A stretch of 64,000 bases of DNA from Peptoniphilus stercorisuis (GTDB lineage Bacteria > Bacillota > Clostridia > Tissierellales > Peptoniphilaceae), in the NCBI RefSeq assembly GCF_017874395.1, contig NZ_JAGGLJ010000010.1, positions 1 through 64,000 of the forward strand. The letters run 5' to 3'. The notes under the pieces are model-generated. The model searched no databases, had not been told where the DNA came from, and saw only the letters and a list, made by a program, of their open reading frames with translations. Shown here one piece after another: positions 41,833 to 52,007 of this stretch; the first letter of the stretch is position 1, and every line of letters begins with the position of its first letter. The position numbers were made by a program, and so were the translations under genes.

Positions 41833-43014
41833 ATGGAAAAAGTAGTAATAGCAAGTGCTGTAAGAACTCCAGTAGGATCTTTTGGAGGAGCATTAAAATC
41901 ATTATCAGCAGTAGATCTAGGTGTAATAGCAACTAAAGAAGCAATAAAAAGAGCGGGAATTGATCCTGCAATAATTGACGAAGTTGTTATCGGAAACGTT
42001 CTTCAAGCAGGCCTTGGACAAAACGTTGCAAGACAAGTAGCAATCAATGCAGGAATTCCAAAAGAAATTCCAGCAATGACACTTAACAAAGTTTGTGGAT
42101 CAGGACTTAGAGCAGTTTCATTAGCAGCTCAAATGATTAAAGCAGGAGATGCTGATGTTATTCTTGCTGGTGGTACTGAATCAATGTCACAAGCACCTTT
42201 CTTAGTAAGAGATGCTAGATGGGGAGCTAGAATGGGAGATAAAACTTTCGTTGATGAAATGCTTGTTGATGGACTTGTTGATGCTTTTCATAAATATCAC
42301 ATGGGAATTACAGCAGAAAACGTATCAGAACAATATGGTATAACAAGAGAAATGCAAGATCACCTTGCAACAGCTTCTCAAAACAGAGCTTCTAAAGCAA
42401 GAGCTGAAGGAAGATTCAAAGATGAGATAGTACCAGTAGAAATTACTGATAGAAAAGGTAGAGTTACTGTAGTTGAAGATGATGAATTCATTAGAGACGG
42501 AATTACAGAAGACGGCTTAGGAAAATTAAGACCAGCATTTAAGAAAGACGGAACTGTTACAGCAGGTAATGCTTCAGGAATCAATGATGGTTCAGCAATG
42601 CTTGTTGTTATGAGCGAATCAAAAGCTAAAGAGCTTGGAATTAAACCTCTTGCAACAGTTGTATCTTATGCATCAGCAGGTGTAGACCCATCAATCATGG
42701 GAACAGGACCTATTCCTTCATCAAGTAAAGCACTTGAAAAAGCAGGTCTTGAAGTTAAAGATCTTGATTTAATCGAAGCAAATGAAGCATTTGCTGCACA
42801 AGCTCAAGCTGTAGCTAATACACTTGGATTTGACATGGACAAAGTTAATGTAAATGGTGGAGCTATTGCAATTGGTCACCCAATTGGAGCTAGTGGATCA
42901 AGAATATTAACTACTCTTCTATATGAAATGGAAAAAAGAGACGCTAAAAAAGGTCTTGCAACACTTTGTATAGGTGGAGGACAAGGTACAGCTCTTATTG
43001 TTGAAAGAGACTAA
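41833..43014 (+). CDS. thlA: Acetyl-CoA acetyltransferase (thiolase)
   Basis: This 393-residue enzyme condenses two acetyl-CoA to acetoacetyl-CoA, the first step of butyrate formation. Catalytic residues are visible: C88 ([11 protein letters not shown]), H349 ([11 protein letters not shown]) and C379 ([11 protein letters not shown]). Ribosome site AAGGAGG. First gene of thlA-crt-hbd; codon use looks biased towards high expression. Confidence 0.96.
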   Translation: MEKVVIASAVRTPVGSFGGALKSLSAVDLGVIATKEAIKRAGIDPAIIDEVVIGNVLQAGLGQNVARQVAINAGIPKEIPAMTLNKVCGSGLRAVSLAAQMIKAGDADVILAGGTESMSQAPFLVRDARWGARMGDKTFVDEMLVDGLVDAFHKYHMGITAENVSEQYGITREMQDHLATASQNRASKARAEGRFKDEIVPVEITDRKGRVTVVEDDEFIRDGITEDGLGKLRPAFKKDGTVTAGNASGINDGSAMLVVMSESKAKELGIKPLATVVSYASAGVDPSIMGTGPIPSSSKALEKAGLEVKDLDLIEANEAFAAQAQAVANTLGFDMDKVNVNGGAIAIGHPIGASGSRILTTLLYEMEKRDAKKGLATLCIGGGQGTALIVERD

Positions 43015-43052
43015 TTTAAAATTCCTACTCTTTTTGAGAAAAGGAGTAAACA

Positions 43053-43832
43053 ATGAATTACAAATATTTAAAAGAAGAATTAGAAGATGGTATTTTAATT
43101 CTTACAATAGATAGACAAGAAAGTCTAAATGCATTAAATGGAGAATTGCTTTTTGAAATTGATAGTTATTTTACTGAACTTAGAAATAGGGATGAGGTAA
43201 GTGTTGTTATAATAACTGGTGCAGGAAGATCCTTCGTAGCAGGAGCAGATATTGGAGAAATGGCACAATTAAATGCAAATGAAGGAGCAGAATGGGGCAG
43301 AAAAGGAATGAATGCATTCCTAAAAGTTGAAAAAATTGACAAACCTGTTATAGCAGCTATCAATGGATTTGCACTAGGTGGAGGATGTGAACTATCACTT
43401 GCATGTGATATAAGACTTGCATCTGAAAAGGCTAAATTTGGCCAACCTGAAGTAGGTCTTGGAGTTACACCAGGATTTGGTGGAACTCAAAGACTTTCTC
43501 GTGCAATAGGACTTTCAAGAGCAAAGGAACTAATTTATACTGCAGAAATTATATCAGCTGAAGAAGCATATAATATAGGACTAGTTTCAAAAGTTGTTAT
43601 TCATGATGAATTATTAAATGCTGCAAAAGAGTTAGCTGAAAAAATTGCTAAGAACTCAAAATTAGCCGTTAAATACTCAAAAGAAGCTATTAATACTGGT
43701 ATTCAAACTGATATTGACAGTGGAATGGACATTGAAAGGGCAAACTTTGGACTTTGTTTTGCAACAAAAGACCAAAAAGAAGGTATGAAGGCATTTCTTG
43801 AAAAAAGGGCTCCTAAATTTATAGGAGAATAA
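43053..43832 (+). CDS. crt: 3-Hydroxybutyryl-CoA dehydratase (crotonase)
   Basis: This 259-residue enoyl-CoA hydratase family enzyme dehydrates 3-hydroxybutyryl-CoA to crotonyl-CoA. Oxyanion-hole segments (AGADIGEM, ALGGGCELSLACD) and both catalytic glutamates (in GGGCE and FGQPEVGLGV) are present. It lies between thlA and hbd, fixing its role in the butyrate pathway. AAAGGAG site. Confidence 0.94.
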   Translation: MNYKYLKEELEDGILILTIDRQESLNALNGELLFEIDSYFTELRNRDEVSVVIITGAGRSFVAGADIGEMAQLNANEGAEWGRKGMNAFLKVEKIDKPVIAAINGFALGGGCELSLACDIRLASEKAKFGQPEVGLGVTPGFGGTQRLSRAIGLSRAKELIYTAEIISAEEAYNIGLVSKVVIHDELLNAAKELAEKIAKNSKLAVKYSKEAINTGIQTDIDSGMDIERANFGLCFATKDQKEGMKAFLEKRAPKFIGE

Positions 43833-43847
43833 TTTGGAGGTATTAGA

Positions 43848-44687
<840 letters not shown>

Positions 44688-44693
44688 TAGAAG

Positions 44694-44721
44694 AAAAAGC
44701 GCTGTTTACAGCGCTTTTTTT
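44694..44721 (+). terminator. Terminator of thlA-crt-hbd
   Basis: AGCGCTGT (44698-44705) pairs with ACAGCGCT (44708-44715), flanked by A- and T-runs. Confidence 0.92.
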
Positions 44722-44767
44722 ATATTTAAAAAATTATTGTAAAAAGTAAAACATATTAGTACTTTAG

Positions 44768-44776
44768 TGATATAAT
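44768..44776 (+). promoter_or_regulatory. Extended -10 promoter of the symporter gene
   Basis: TG-A-TATAAT with TATAAT at 44771-44776; no good -35. Confidence 0.5.
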
Positions 44777-44811
44777 CAAACTATACAATATAAAATTAGT
44801 GAGGTGTAATT

Positions 44812-46017
44812 ATGAAAAAGAAGAGCTTTTTTAATAGTTTAATATTCAAACTACTTTTAGGAATTATCGTAGGTATTTTCATTGGTAAATTTGCAAATGA
44901 AGGATTAATACTTGTAGTTGATGCTATTAAAAATGTACTTGGAGACTTAATAGGATATATTGTCCCATTAATAATCCTTGGTTTTATAACACCTGCAATT
45001 GTAAGTTTAAAAGACAGTGCAGGAAAAATTTTAACAGTAACACTTTTAATATGCTATATTTCATCAGTGGGAGCTGCAACAATGAGTTTAATTGCTGGTA
45101 GAATTATAATCCCACACTTAAATATAGCAACTCATGTAGGCGAGGGAAACCTTATACCGGAATCATCCTTTGCTCTAACAATTGATCCAATAATGCCAGT
45201 AATGACAGCACTTATAACATCTATATTAATAGGACTTGCAGTCTTATGGACAAAGTCCGAAACTTGGGAAAACTTACTTAAAGAATTAAATAATATAGTT
45301 CTTGCAATAGTAGATAAAGTTGTAATTACAATTTTACCAGTTTATATTGCATCAACATTTGCAACTCTTGCATATGAGGGTGCGGTACTTTCAGAAATCC
45401 CAGTATTCTTAAAGATTATTTTAATTGTAATTGTAGGACATTTTATTTGGATGGGACTTTTATATTCAATAGGTGGAGCAATTGCAAAAGTAAACCCTAA
45501 AGAAGTATTTAAACACTATGCACCAGCATATTTTACAGCAGTTGGTACAATGTCATCTGCAGCAACACTTCCAGTTGCATTAAAATGTGCTAGAAAATCA
45601 AAAGTTTTAGATCCAAAGATTAGAGACTTTGTAATACCAATTTGTTCAAATACACATCTTTGTGGTTCTGTACTTACAGAAGTGTTTTTTGTAATGACAG
45701 TTTCACAAATTCTTTATGGAAAACTTCCTGAATTATCTACAATGATTGTATTTATATTACTACTTGGAATATTTGCAATAGCAGCACCAGGAGTGCCTGG
45801 AGGAACAGTAGTTGCCTCTCTTGGATTGATTATATCAGTTCTTGGCTTTGACAACTCAGGAACAGCTTTAATGCTTTCTATATTTGCACTACAAGACAGC
45901 TTTGGTACTGCATGTAATGTTACTGGAGACGGAGCAATCGCTTTAATGGTTACAGGAATATTTAAAAAAGTACCAGGAAGAGATGGAAATCCAGTATATG
46001 ATGGAACAGACGAATAA
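44812..46017 (+). CDS. Dicarboxylate/amino-acid:cation symporter
   Basis: This 401-residue membrane protein of the DAACS (glutamate/aspartate/serine symporter) family has about eight helices, two hairpin loops and a substrate region (YFTAVGTMSSAATLPVALKC, IPICSNTHLCGSV, GVPGGTVVASLGLI). The serine-rich SSAAT hairpin is typical. The most likely role is sodium-coupled uptake of a fermentable amino acid. It is monocistronic and converges on the regulator gene. Confidence 0.88.
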   Translation: MKKKSFFNSLIFKLLLGIIVGIFIGKFANEGLILVVDAIKNVLGDLIGYIVPLIILGFITPAIVSLKDSAGKILTVTLLICYISSVGAATMSLIAGRIIIPHLNIATHVGEGNLIPESSFALTIDPIMPVMTALITSILIGLAVLWTKSETWENLLKELNNIVLAIVDKVVITILPVYIASTFATLAYEGAVLSEIPVFLKIILIVIVGHFIWMGLLYSIGGAIAKVNPKEVFKHYAPAYFTAVGTMSSAATLPVALKCARKSKVLDPKIRDFVIPICSNTHLCGSVLTEVFFVMTVSQILYGKLPELSTMIVFILLLGIFAIAAPGVPGGTVVASLGLIISVLGFDNSGTALMLSIFALQDSFGTACNVTGDGAIALMVTGIFKKVPGRDGNPVYDGTDE

Positions 46018-46034
46018 AATATATATTGTATATT

Positions 46035-46060
46035 AAAAACCACCCTTAAGGGTGGTTTTT
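46035..46060. terminator. Bidirectional terminator
   Basis: A 26-base perfect palindrome (arm AAAAACCACCCTT) between the symporter (+) and the regulator (-), with T-runs both ways. Confidence 0.92.
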
Positions 46061-47850
46061 TAAATGATTTCATATCTATAAAGTTTTCTATATAGAGTAG
46101 ATAGATTTATTTCAAGTAAATCAGCTATTTTTTGTTTTGATTTTGTAGAATTTCCATACTTATCTAAATAAACAGATAAAACTTTTTTTTCAAAATTTTC
46201 AGTTAAATCTTGAAGAGAAGATTTTTGATTTGTATTAACATTTTCATAATTTTCTATATTATTATCTAAATAAAATTCATTGAAAAAATTCGGTAAACAA
46301 TTAGGTCCAATAGTTTTCTCATCACAAATATTTACAAGATATTCTACTACTTTTTCTAATTCTTTAATATTTCCCTTCCAATTTGAATTTTTAAATATAT
46401 TAATTAAATCCTCAGAAAAAACCTTTTGTTCCTTATTTAATATTTGACAATACTCTTTTAGTTTTGAGTTTGCAATTATTTCAACATCATTACTTCTCTC
46501 ACGAAGAGGTGGTATATTTATTGGAATTACATTTAATTTATAATATAAATCTTTCATAAATAAGCCATCTTCAAGAGCTTCTTCAAGATTATTAGAAGTT
46601 GATGAAATAATTCTAATATCAATATTTACCTTTTCTTTAGAGCCAAGCCTATGAAAAGAATTTTCAGTTAAAACTTTAAGTAATTTTGGCTGTAAATGAA
46701 GTGGAATACTTGTGATTTCATCTAAAAATATAGTTCCTCTATTTGCAAGTTCAAACTTACCTATTCTTCCTTGTTTTTGAGTGCCATTTATATTATTTGC
46801 AGTATATCCAAAAAACTCTGCTTCAAGTAAATTATCAGGAATATTTTTACAATCTATTTTAATAAAAGGATGATCTGCTCTATTAGAACTATTGTGAATA
46901 GATCTTGCAAAAAGTTCCTTTCCAGTACCTTCCTCACCTCTAATCATTACAAAAGAATTTCCAGAAGAAATTTGTTTTGCAAGAGTAATAGTGTTTTGGA
47001 TTGAAATACTTTGCCCTAAAATATTGTGGAAATTTATATTTTCATTGGCATCTATAATATTATAGGCATTTAATATGGCATTAGAATATTTAGAAATTTG
47101 ATAAATATAGCTTTTCATATCATCATTTAAGCTATTGACCATATATTTAACTAAAAATTCTTCATTATTTACATTTAAATCTTCCTTTAGCGATACAATA
47201 TTATTTTCAAATAAATTTTCATTATTTATATTTTCGAAAATATCAAAAATATATTTATTATTTAAATCCATATGTCTGCAATTTAAAACCTCTAAAGTCT
47301 TTTTATTATAATTTAAAATCTTCTTATCCTTATCAGTTAAAATAACTCCATACTCAAGTGAATTTGCAATATTAGAAAACTCCTTATTTTTTAGAGAAAG
47401 AGTTTTTATGGTCTCTTCATATTTTAAATTTCCTGCAAGTAAAGAACTTAATTTATTTAAGAATAAATTTATATTAGAAAGATTTTCATTTATATATTCT
47501 TTTTTGTCCTTATCAAAGGCAATAAGCCCAATAACTCCAAGGACTTCATTTTCTTTAGATAAAATTGGATATCCAATATTGGCAATCTCTGAACAATTTT
47601 CAATAAAAGAGCAATTTACACATCTATCACTTAAATTTCTTTCTATAACAGATTCGGGTCTTTTATTTTTTAAAATATATTCATAGGAGCATCCAGATGG
47701 AAGTTGCTCGCCTATGTACCTTTTATATTTTCCTGTTGCAGCAATTCTTATTAAATCATTAGTAATAATCGTAACATCTATTTCAAGAATAGCACTTATT
47801 GCCTCAGCTACTTCTTGAACATGAACTGCTATATTTTTTAATTCATTCAT
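46060..47850 (-). CDS. AAA+ enhancer-binding-type regulator lacking the GAFTGA loop
   Basis: This is 596 residues from ATG 47850 (GGGATG upstream; an in-frame GTG at 47859 is an alternative). The N-terminal sensory domain has a cysteine cluster C77-x2-C80-x5-C86; a PAS-like domain follows (about 155-260). The AAA+ domain has intact Walker A (GEEGTGKE, 305-312), Walker B (GTIFLDE, 372-378) and arginine finger region (PLRERSNDV). A Fis-type helix-turn-helix is at the C-terminus (KSKQKIADLLEINLSTLYRK). The GAFTGA loop that contacts sigma-54 is replaced by NNINGT (352-357, bases 46780-46797), as in TyrR-like or sigma-70-acting relatives. It is divergent from a transporter/amidohydrolase/cysteine-desulfidase operon, its likely target, and is similar in context to clostridial cysteine-responsive regulator CdsR. 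Confidence 0.9.
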   Translation of the reverse strand: MNELKNIAVHVQEVAEAISAILEIDVTIITNDLIRIAATGKYKRYIGEQLPSGCSYEYILKNKRPESVIERNLSDRCVNCSFIENCSEIANIGYPILSKENEVLGVIGLIAFDKDKKEYINENLSNINLFLNKLSSLLAGNLKYEETIKTLSLKNKEFSNIANSLEYGVILTDKDKKILNYNKKTLEVLNCRHMDLNNKYIFDIFENINNENLFENNIVSLKEDLNVNNEEFLVKYMVNSLNDDMKSYIYQISKYSNAILNAYNIIDANENINFHNILGQSISIQNTITLAKQISSGNSFVMIRGEEGTGKELFARSIHNSSNRADHPFIKIDCKNIPDNLLEAEFFGYTANNINGTQKQGRIGKFELANRGTIFLDEITSIPLHLQPKLLKVLTENSFHRLGSKEKVNIDIRIISSTSNNLEEALEDGLFMKDLYYKLNVIPINIPPLRERSNDVEIIANSKLKEYCQILNKEQKVFSEDLINIFKNSNWKGNIKELEKVVEYLVNICDEKTIGPNCLPNFFNEFYLDNNIENYENVNTNQKSSLQDLTENFEKKVLSVYLDKYGNSTKSKQKIADLLEINLSTLYRKLYRYEII

Positions 47851-47906
47851 AATTAACACATCCCATTTATAAATATATTTAAAGAATATTATAAAATTCT
47901 CAATAA

Positions 47907-47931
47907 TGCAAATTATATTTCTTATTTTGCA
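47907..47931. promoter_or_regulatory. Dyad in the divergent control region
   Basis: TGCAAA (47907-47912) and TTTGCA (47926-47931) form an inverted repeat with a 13-base spacer, followed by ATGCGAA (47935-47941). It lies between the regulator and the operon promoter and is a candidate binding site for the regulator. Confidence 0.35.
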
Positions 47932-47961
47932 AAAATGCGAAGGATATCTACTCTAAATCCA

Positions 47962-47990
47962 TTGACTTGGATTTTCTTAATTGTTATATT
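47962..47990 (+). promoter_or_regulatory. Sigma-A promoter of the cysteine-desulfidase operon
   Basis: TTGACT (47962-47967), 17 bases, TATATT (47985-47990). I found no -24/-12 (GG-N10-GC) sigma-54 element between the divergent genes. Confidence 0.65.
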
Positions 47991-48036
47991 TGTAATTAGA
48001 AAGAGCAGTTTAAAAATTATTATAGGAGGAAAATCT

Positions 48037-49443
48037 ATGTTTAAAAAAAATCAAAAGAAAGAAAGTAAAAATATAAATGCCTTTCTCATCGTATTTGGTG
48101 TAATTGTTGCATGTTATATTTTATCACTTTTTGTAAGTCCAGGTACTTTTGACAGGGAAGTAGTAAATGGTAGAACAATTGTAATTCCAAATTCATTTCA
48201 TAGTGTTGAAAAGGTTTATTTAGGACCGCAATCAATTTTCCAAGCTATTCCAAATGGACTTGAGTCTTCAGCAGGTATGATGTTTTTAGTAATGCTTGTT
48301 GCAGGTTGTATTGAAGTTTATAAAAGAACTAAAACTCTAGACAAAGGTGTTTCAAAAATACTTTCAAAGGCAGAGGTTATTGGTTCAGAAAAAATACTTA
48401 TTATAATTATGATTATATTTGCTTGTTTTGGAGGATTTTTAGGATGGAATGAACAAATAGTTCCATTTATTCCAATAATAATTTCTCTATGTATAGCACT
48501 TGGATATGACTTAATGACAGGTGTTGCTTGTTCAGCACTTATTGACATGATCAGTTTTTCAATTTCTCCAACTAGTGTTTATACAGTTGGTATTTCGCAT
48601 GAAATTGCAGAGCTTCCAATGTTTTCAGGATTTTTATTTAGATTTGTATTACTAGTTATATTTGATGTAATAGTAATGGCTTATGTACTTAGATATGCAA
48701 GAAAAGTTAAAAGAGATAAAAGTTTATCTATAACATCGGATATCGATGATACAGAATTTAGAATTGACTATACAGATATTACAAAAGATCCATTATCTAA
48801 AAGACAAAGTTTATCTCTACTTGTTTTCTTAATTACTTTTATTGTTGCAATTTTAGGAGTTTCAAAACTTGGTTGGTCAATGAATGACTTATCAGCATGC
48901 TTTTTATTTACGGCAGTAGCAGCAGGTTTAATTAATAAATTAAATCCAAATGAAATCATAGATTCTATTATAGATGGAGCTAAAGATGGCTTAAGACCTG
49001 CACTTGTTATAGGACTTGCTCGTGGTATTCAATGGATACTTACAGAGTCAGGAATAATTGACCCTATTATTAATGCGATTTCAAAACCACTTATGGTATT
49101 GCCTGGATCTATTACTGCAATAGCTGTAATGGTTGTAATAGCACTCTTCAATGGTTTAATAACATCAGGATCTGCTAAGGCTATGGCTCTTATGCCAATT
49201 CTTATTCCATTAGCTGATTTAATTGGTATGACTAGACAAACTATGATTCTTGCTTTTCAACTAGGTGATGGACTTACAAACTCAATGTGGTTTACAAGTG
49301 GTACACTTTTAATTTTCTTAACAATTGCAAAAATTCCACTTAAGAAATGGTGGAAATTTGTTACGCCACTTATATTAATGCTTACAGCAGTAAGTGTAGT
49401 TGCCTTAGTTGTAGCGACAAATATAGGTTATGGACCATTCTAA
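48037..49443 (+). CDS. YfcC-family membrane transporter
   Basis: This is 468 residues from ATG 48037, after AGGAGG at 48024-48029; an in-frame ATG at 47935 lies upstream of the promoter and is rejected. About 12 helices with YfcC/DcuC-like features (FGGFLGWNEQIVPFIPI, NGLITSGSAKAMALMPILIP, LGDGLTNSMWFTSGTLL). The family is thought to move amino acids or short acids. As the first gene of an operon with an amidohydrolase and a cysteine desulfidase, it probably imports the acylated or free amino-acid substrate; this is inference. Confidence 0.85.
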   Translation: MFKKNQKKESKNINAFLIVFGVIVACYILSLFVSPGTFDREVVNGRTIVIPNSFHSVEKVYLGPQSIFQAIPNGLESSAGMMFLVMLVAGCIEVYKRTKTLDKGVSKILSKAEVIGSEKILIIIMIIFACFGGFLGWNEQIVPFIPIIISLCIALGYDLMTGVACSALIDMISFSISPTSVYTVGISHEIAELPMFSGFLFRFVLLVIFDVIVMAYVLRYARKVKRDKSLSITSDIDDTEFRIDYTDITKDPLSKRQSLSLLVFLITFIVAILGVSKLGWSMNDLSACFLFTAVAAGLINKLNPNEIIDSIIDGAKDGLRPALVIGLARGIQWILTESGIIDPIINAISKPLMVLPGSITAIAVMVVIALFNGLITSGSAKAMALMPILIPLADLIGMTRQTMILAFQLGDGLTNSMWFTSGTLLIFLTIAKIPLKKWWKFVTPLILMLTAVSVVALVVATNIGYGPF

Positions 49444-49455
49444 GGAGGTTATTTT

Positions 49456-50628
49456 ATGAAAGAGAGATTAGAAGAAATAGAAAGTGAGTTAATTGAACTT
49501 AGAAGATATTTTCATGAAAATCCAGAAAAATCTTGGGAAGAATATAATACTCAAAAGGAAATAATGAGATATTTAGATTCACTAAATATTCCATATATAA
49601 AGGTCAATAATACAGGTGTGATTGCAACAATTAAGGGAAAAAATTCAAGTGAAAAAATCATTGGAATAAGAGCAGATATTGATGCACTGCCAATGGATGA
49701 ACTTGGAAGTTGTCCATATAAATCTAAAAATGATGGATTTATGCATGCTTGTGGACATGATACACATATTACAATTTTACTTGGAACTGCTAAGATACTT
49801 TCAGAGATGAAGGATGATTTAAAGGTTACAGTTAGACTTTTATTTCAACCAGCAGAAGAGTTTATTGAAGATAGCGGCGCAACTTATATGAAAAATGAAA
49901 AGGAAGTTTTAGAATGTGATAGATTAATTGCTCTACACATTTGGTCTCAAATGGAAGCTGGATATGCAGGACTTCAAGCAGGACCTGTAATGGCAGCTGC
50001 TGATACTTTTGATTTTTATATAAATGGAAAAGGTGGACATGGCGCACTTCCTCATCAAACAATTGATCCAGTTGTTGCAGGTTCAGAGCTTGTAATGTCT
50101 CTTCAAAGAGTAGTAAGTAGAGAGATAAACCCACAAGATACTGCTGTATTAAGTGTTACAGCATTTCATTCTGGAACTACTGCAAATATAATTCCGGATA
50201 CAGCTCATTTAATGGGAACTACAAGAACATTTAATAATGAGCTTAGATCTAAATATGAAGAAATCTTAAATAGAGTTGCACAAGGTGTTGCACAATCTAC
50301 AAAAACAGATATAAAACTAGAATATCATGAAGGACCACCTGCAATGATAAATGATAGTGAATGTGTAGATACAGGACTTATTGCTGCAAAGAAAATATTT
50401 GGAGAAGATAAGGTTGTAAATTATGAACTTCAAATGGGTGGAGAAGATTTTGCAAAATATAAAAACCCCAAATGCTTATTGTTTTTAGGTGGTGGATTTA
50501 AAAAAGAAGAAAATAGATTTCCACAACATAGTCCTTATTTTGATATAGATGAAAGAGTTTTGAAATTAGGAGTTGGATACTTTGTGCAATATGTATTAGA
50601 GTATGAAAAAGAGATATTGAGGTGCTAA
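49456..50628 (+). CDS. M20-family amidohydrolase (N-acyl-amino-acid type)
   Basis: This 390-residue zinc/metal amidohydrolase has conserved metal and catalytic residues: C99 and H101 in MHACGHDTHIT, E134-E135 in LFQPAEEF, and a distal His near the C-terminus (FPQHSPYFDID). Members cleave hippurate, N-acetyl- or other N-acyl amino acids. No signal peptide. TAAGGAGG ribosome site. It lies between the transporter and the cysteine desulfidase, so an N-acyl-cysteine or related thiol compound is the attractive substrate, but this is not visible in the sequence. Confidence 0.9.
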   Translation: MKERLEEIESELIELRRYFHENPEKSWEEYNTQKEIMRYLDSLNIPYIKVNNTGVIATIKGKNSSEKIIGIRADIDALPMDELGSCPYKSKNDGFMHACGHDTHITILLGTAKILSEMKDDLKVTVRLLFQPAEEFIEDSGATYMKNEKEVLECDRLIALHIWSQMEAGYAGLQAGPVMAAADTFDFYINGKGGHGALPHQTIDPVVAGSELVMSLQRVVSREINPQDTAVLSVTAFHSGTTANIIPDTAHLMGTTRTFNNELRSKYEEILNRVAQGVAQSTKTDIKLEYHEGPPAMINDSECVDTGLIAAKKIFGEDKVVNYELQMGGEDFAKYKNPKCLLFLGGGFKKEENRFPQHSPYFDIDERVLKLGVGYFVQYVLEYEKEILRC

Positions 50629-50629
50629 T

Positions 50630-51898
50630 ATGAATTATAAAGATTATATGAAAAAAGAATTAATTCCAGCTTTTGGATGTACAGAGCCAATTGCACTAGC
50701 TTATGCTGCTGCAAAGGCAAGTGAAATACTTGAAGAGAAACCTGAAAAAATTAAATCAAAACTTTCAGGAAATATAATAAAAAATGCTCATAGTGTAAAA
50801 GTTCCAGGAACTGATGGAAGAAAGGGTATTGAAATATCTCTAGTTTCAGGTGCGCTTTATGGTGATGCTTCTAAGGAACTTCAAGTTTTAGAGAATATGG
50901 ACAAATCAAAACTTTCTGAGGCAGATGAATTAATTAAAGATGGAATAGTTGAAATGGAACTTATGCCAAATGTTTCAAATCTTTATATTGAAGTTGAGGC
51001 AATTAAAGGTGATAATTCTGCAATTGTAATACTAGAAAAAGATCATACTAATATTGTGAAAATTCTTAAAAATAATGAAGTTATATTTGAGAAAAAAGAA
51101 GAAAATACAGATGATGGAAATGTAGAGTTTTCTTTTGAAAAAATATATGATTTTGCAAAAAATGAAGATTATAGCGACATTAAATATCTTTTAGATGATC
51201 AAATTAATTACAATATTGCAATTGCAAATGAGGGAATAGAAAATAGCTGGGGCTCAAATATTGGAAGTATAATACTTAAAACTTCTAAGGATGATTTTGT
51301 TGAAAAAATGGTAGCTTATGCATCAGCAGGTTCAGATGCTAGAATGAGTGGATGTGAAAAGCCAGTTGTAATAAATTCAGGATCAGGAAATCAAGGAATA
51401 ACTGTTTCTGTTCCAATTATAATTTATGCTCGTGAAAAGAACTTTAGCGATGATGAACTTTATAGAGCATTAATATTTGCAAATTTATTAGGGCTTTATT
51501 TAAAACAAGGAATTGGAAAATTATCTGCATATTGTGGTGTTGTTTCAGCTTCATCAGCTGCAGTTGCGGGAATAGCTTTCTTAGAAAAAGAAGAAAAATC
51601 TATAATAAAAGAGACACTTTCAAACTCACTTGCTGGTAATTCAGGACTTATTTGTGATGGAGCTAAACCATCTTGTGCAATGAAAATAGCATCAAGTTTA
51701 AGAAATGCTTTCTTAGCTTATGATCAAGCGAAATTTAAAGAAAGTTTTGAAGCAGGAGATGGAATTGTAATGAATTCGCTAGAGGAAACAATGGAGTCAG
51801 TTGGCAGAATTGCAAGATATGGTATGAAATCTACTGATGAAGTTATATTAAATGAAATGCTTGGAAATAAAGAATATATAAAAGAATTTGAAAAGTAA
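50630..51898 (+). CDS. L-cysteine desulfidase (CyuA/CdsB, UPF0597 family)
   Basis: This 422-residue iron-sulfur enzyme of the L-serine-dehydratase-alpha-like/UPF0597 family degrades L-cysteine to pyruvate, ammonia and hydrogen sulfide. Conserved cysteines: C17 (FGCTEP), SGCEKP, SAYCGVVSAS and ICDGAKPSCAMK. The start at 50630 lies one base after the preceding stop (TAATATG). Some UPF0597 members remain uncharacterised, so serine as alternative substrate cannot be excluded. Confidence 0.88.
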   Translation: MNYKDYMKKELIPAFGCTEPIALAYAAAKASEILEEKPEKIKSKLSGNIIKNAHSVKVPGTDGRKGIEISLVSGALYGDASKELQVLENMDKSKLSEADELIKDGIVEMELMPNVSNLYIEVEAIKGDNSAIVILEKDHTNIVKILKNNEVIFEKKEENTDDGNVEFSFEKIYDFAKNEDYSDIKYLLDDQINYNIAIANEGIENSWGSNIGSIILKTSKDDFVEKMVAYASAGSDARMSGCEKPVVINSGSGNQGITVSVPIIIYAREKNFSDDELYRALIFANLLGLYLKQGIGKLSAYCGVVSASSAAVAGIAFLEKEEKSIIKETLSNSLAGNSGLICDGAKPSCAMKIASSLRNAFLAYDQAKFKESFEAGDGIVMNSLEETMESVGRIARYGMKSTDEVILNEMLGNKEYIKEFEK

Positions 51899-51902
51899 AA
51901 TG

Positions 51903-51927
51903 TAGCTCCTTAGGGGGCTATTTTTTT
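51903..51927 (+). terminator. Terminator of the cysteine operon
   Basis: TAGCTCC, TTAG loop, GGGGCTA (one G-T pair) followed by seven Ts. Confidence 0.85.
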
Positions 51928-51942
51928 ATTTTTAAAATAATG

Positions 51943-51971
51943 TTGACAAGGAAACAATAAATATGTATTAT
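51943..51971 (+). promoter_or_regulatory. Promoter of the marR-cyclase operon
   Basis: TTGACA (51943-51948), 17 bases, TATTAT (51966-51971). GGAAACAA (51950-51957) just after the -35 is a half-site of the operator below. Confidence 0.75.
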
Positions 51972-51978
51972 GAATATA

Positions 51979-51996
51979 TTGTTTCTTAGGAAACAA
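51979..51996. promoter_or_regulatory. Probable MarR operator
   Basis: TTGTTTC-TTAG-GAAACAA is a near-perfect 18-base palindrome (7-bp arms) at the predicted transcription start. An additional half-site GAAACAA lies at 51951-51957. This arrangement is typical of autorepressing MarR proteins. Confidence 0.65.
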
Positions 51997-52007
51997 AAGG
52001 AGGCAAT

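Noticed and set aside
47935-48036. N-terminal extension of the YfcC-type transporter from the ATG at 47935
   Set aside because: It would start upstream of the promoter at 47962-47990 and lacks a ribosome site; ATG 48037 has AGGAGG and gives a normal length.
47880-48036. Sigma-54 (-24/-12) promoter expected next to an enhancer-binding-type regulator
   Set aside because: No GG-N10-GC element was found; TTGG at about 47967-47970 is followed by TTGT at the wrong distance.
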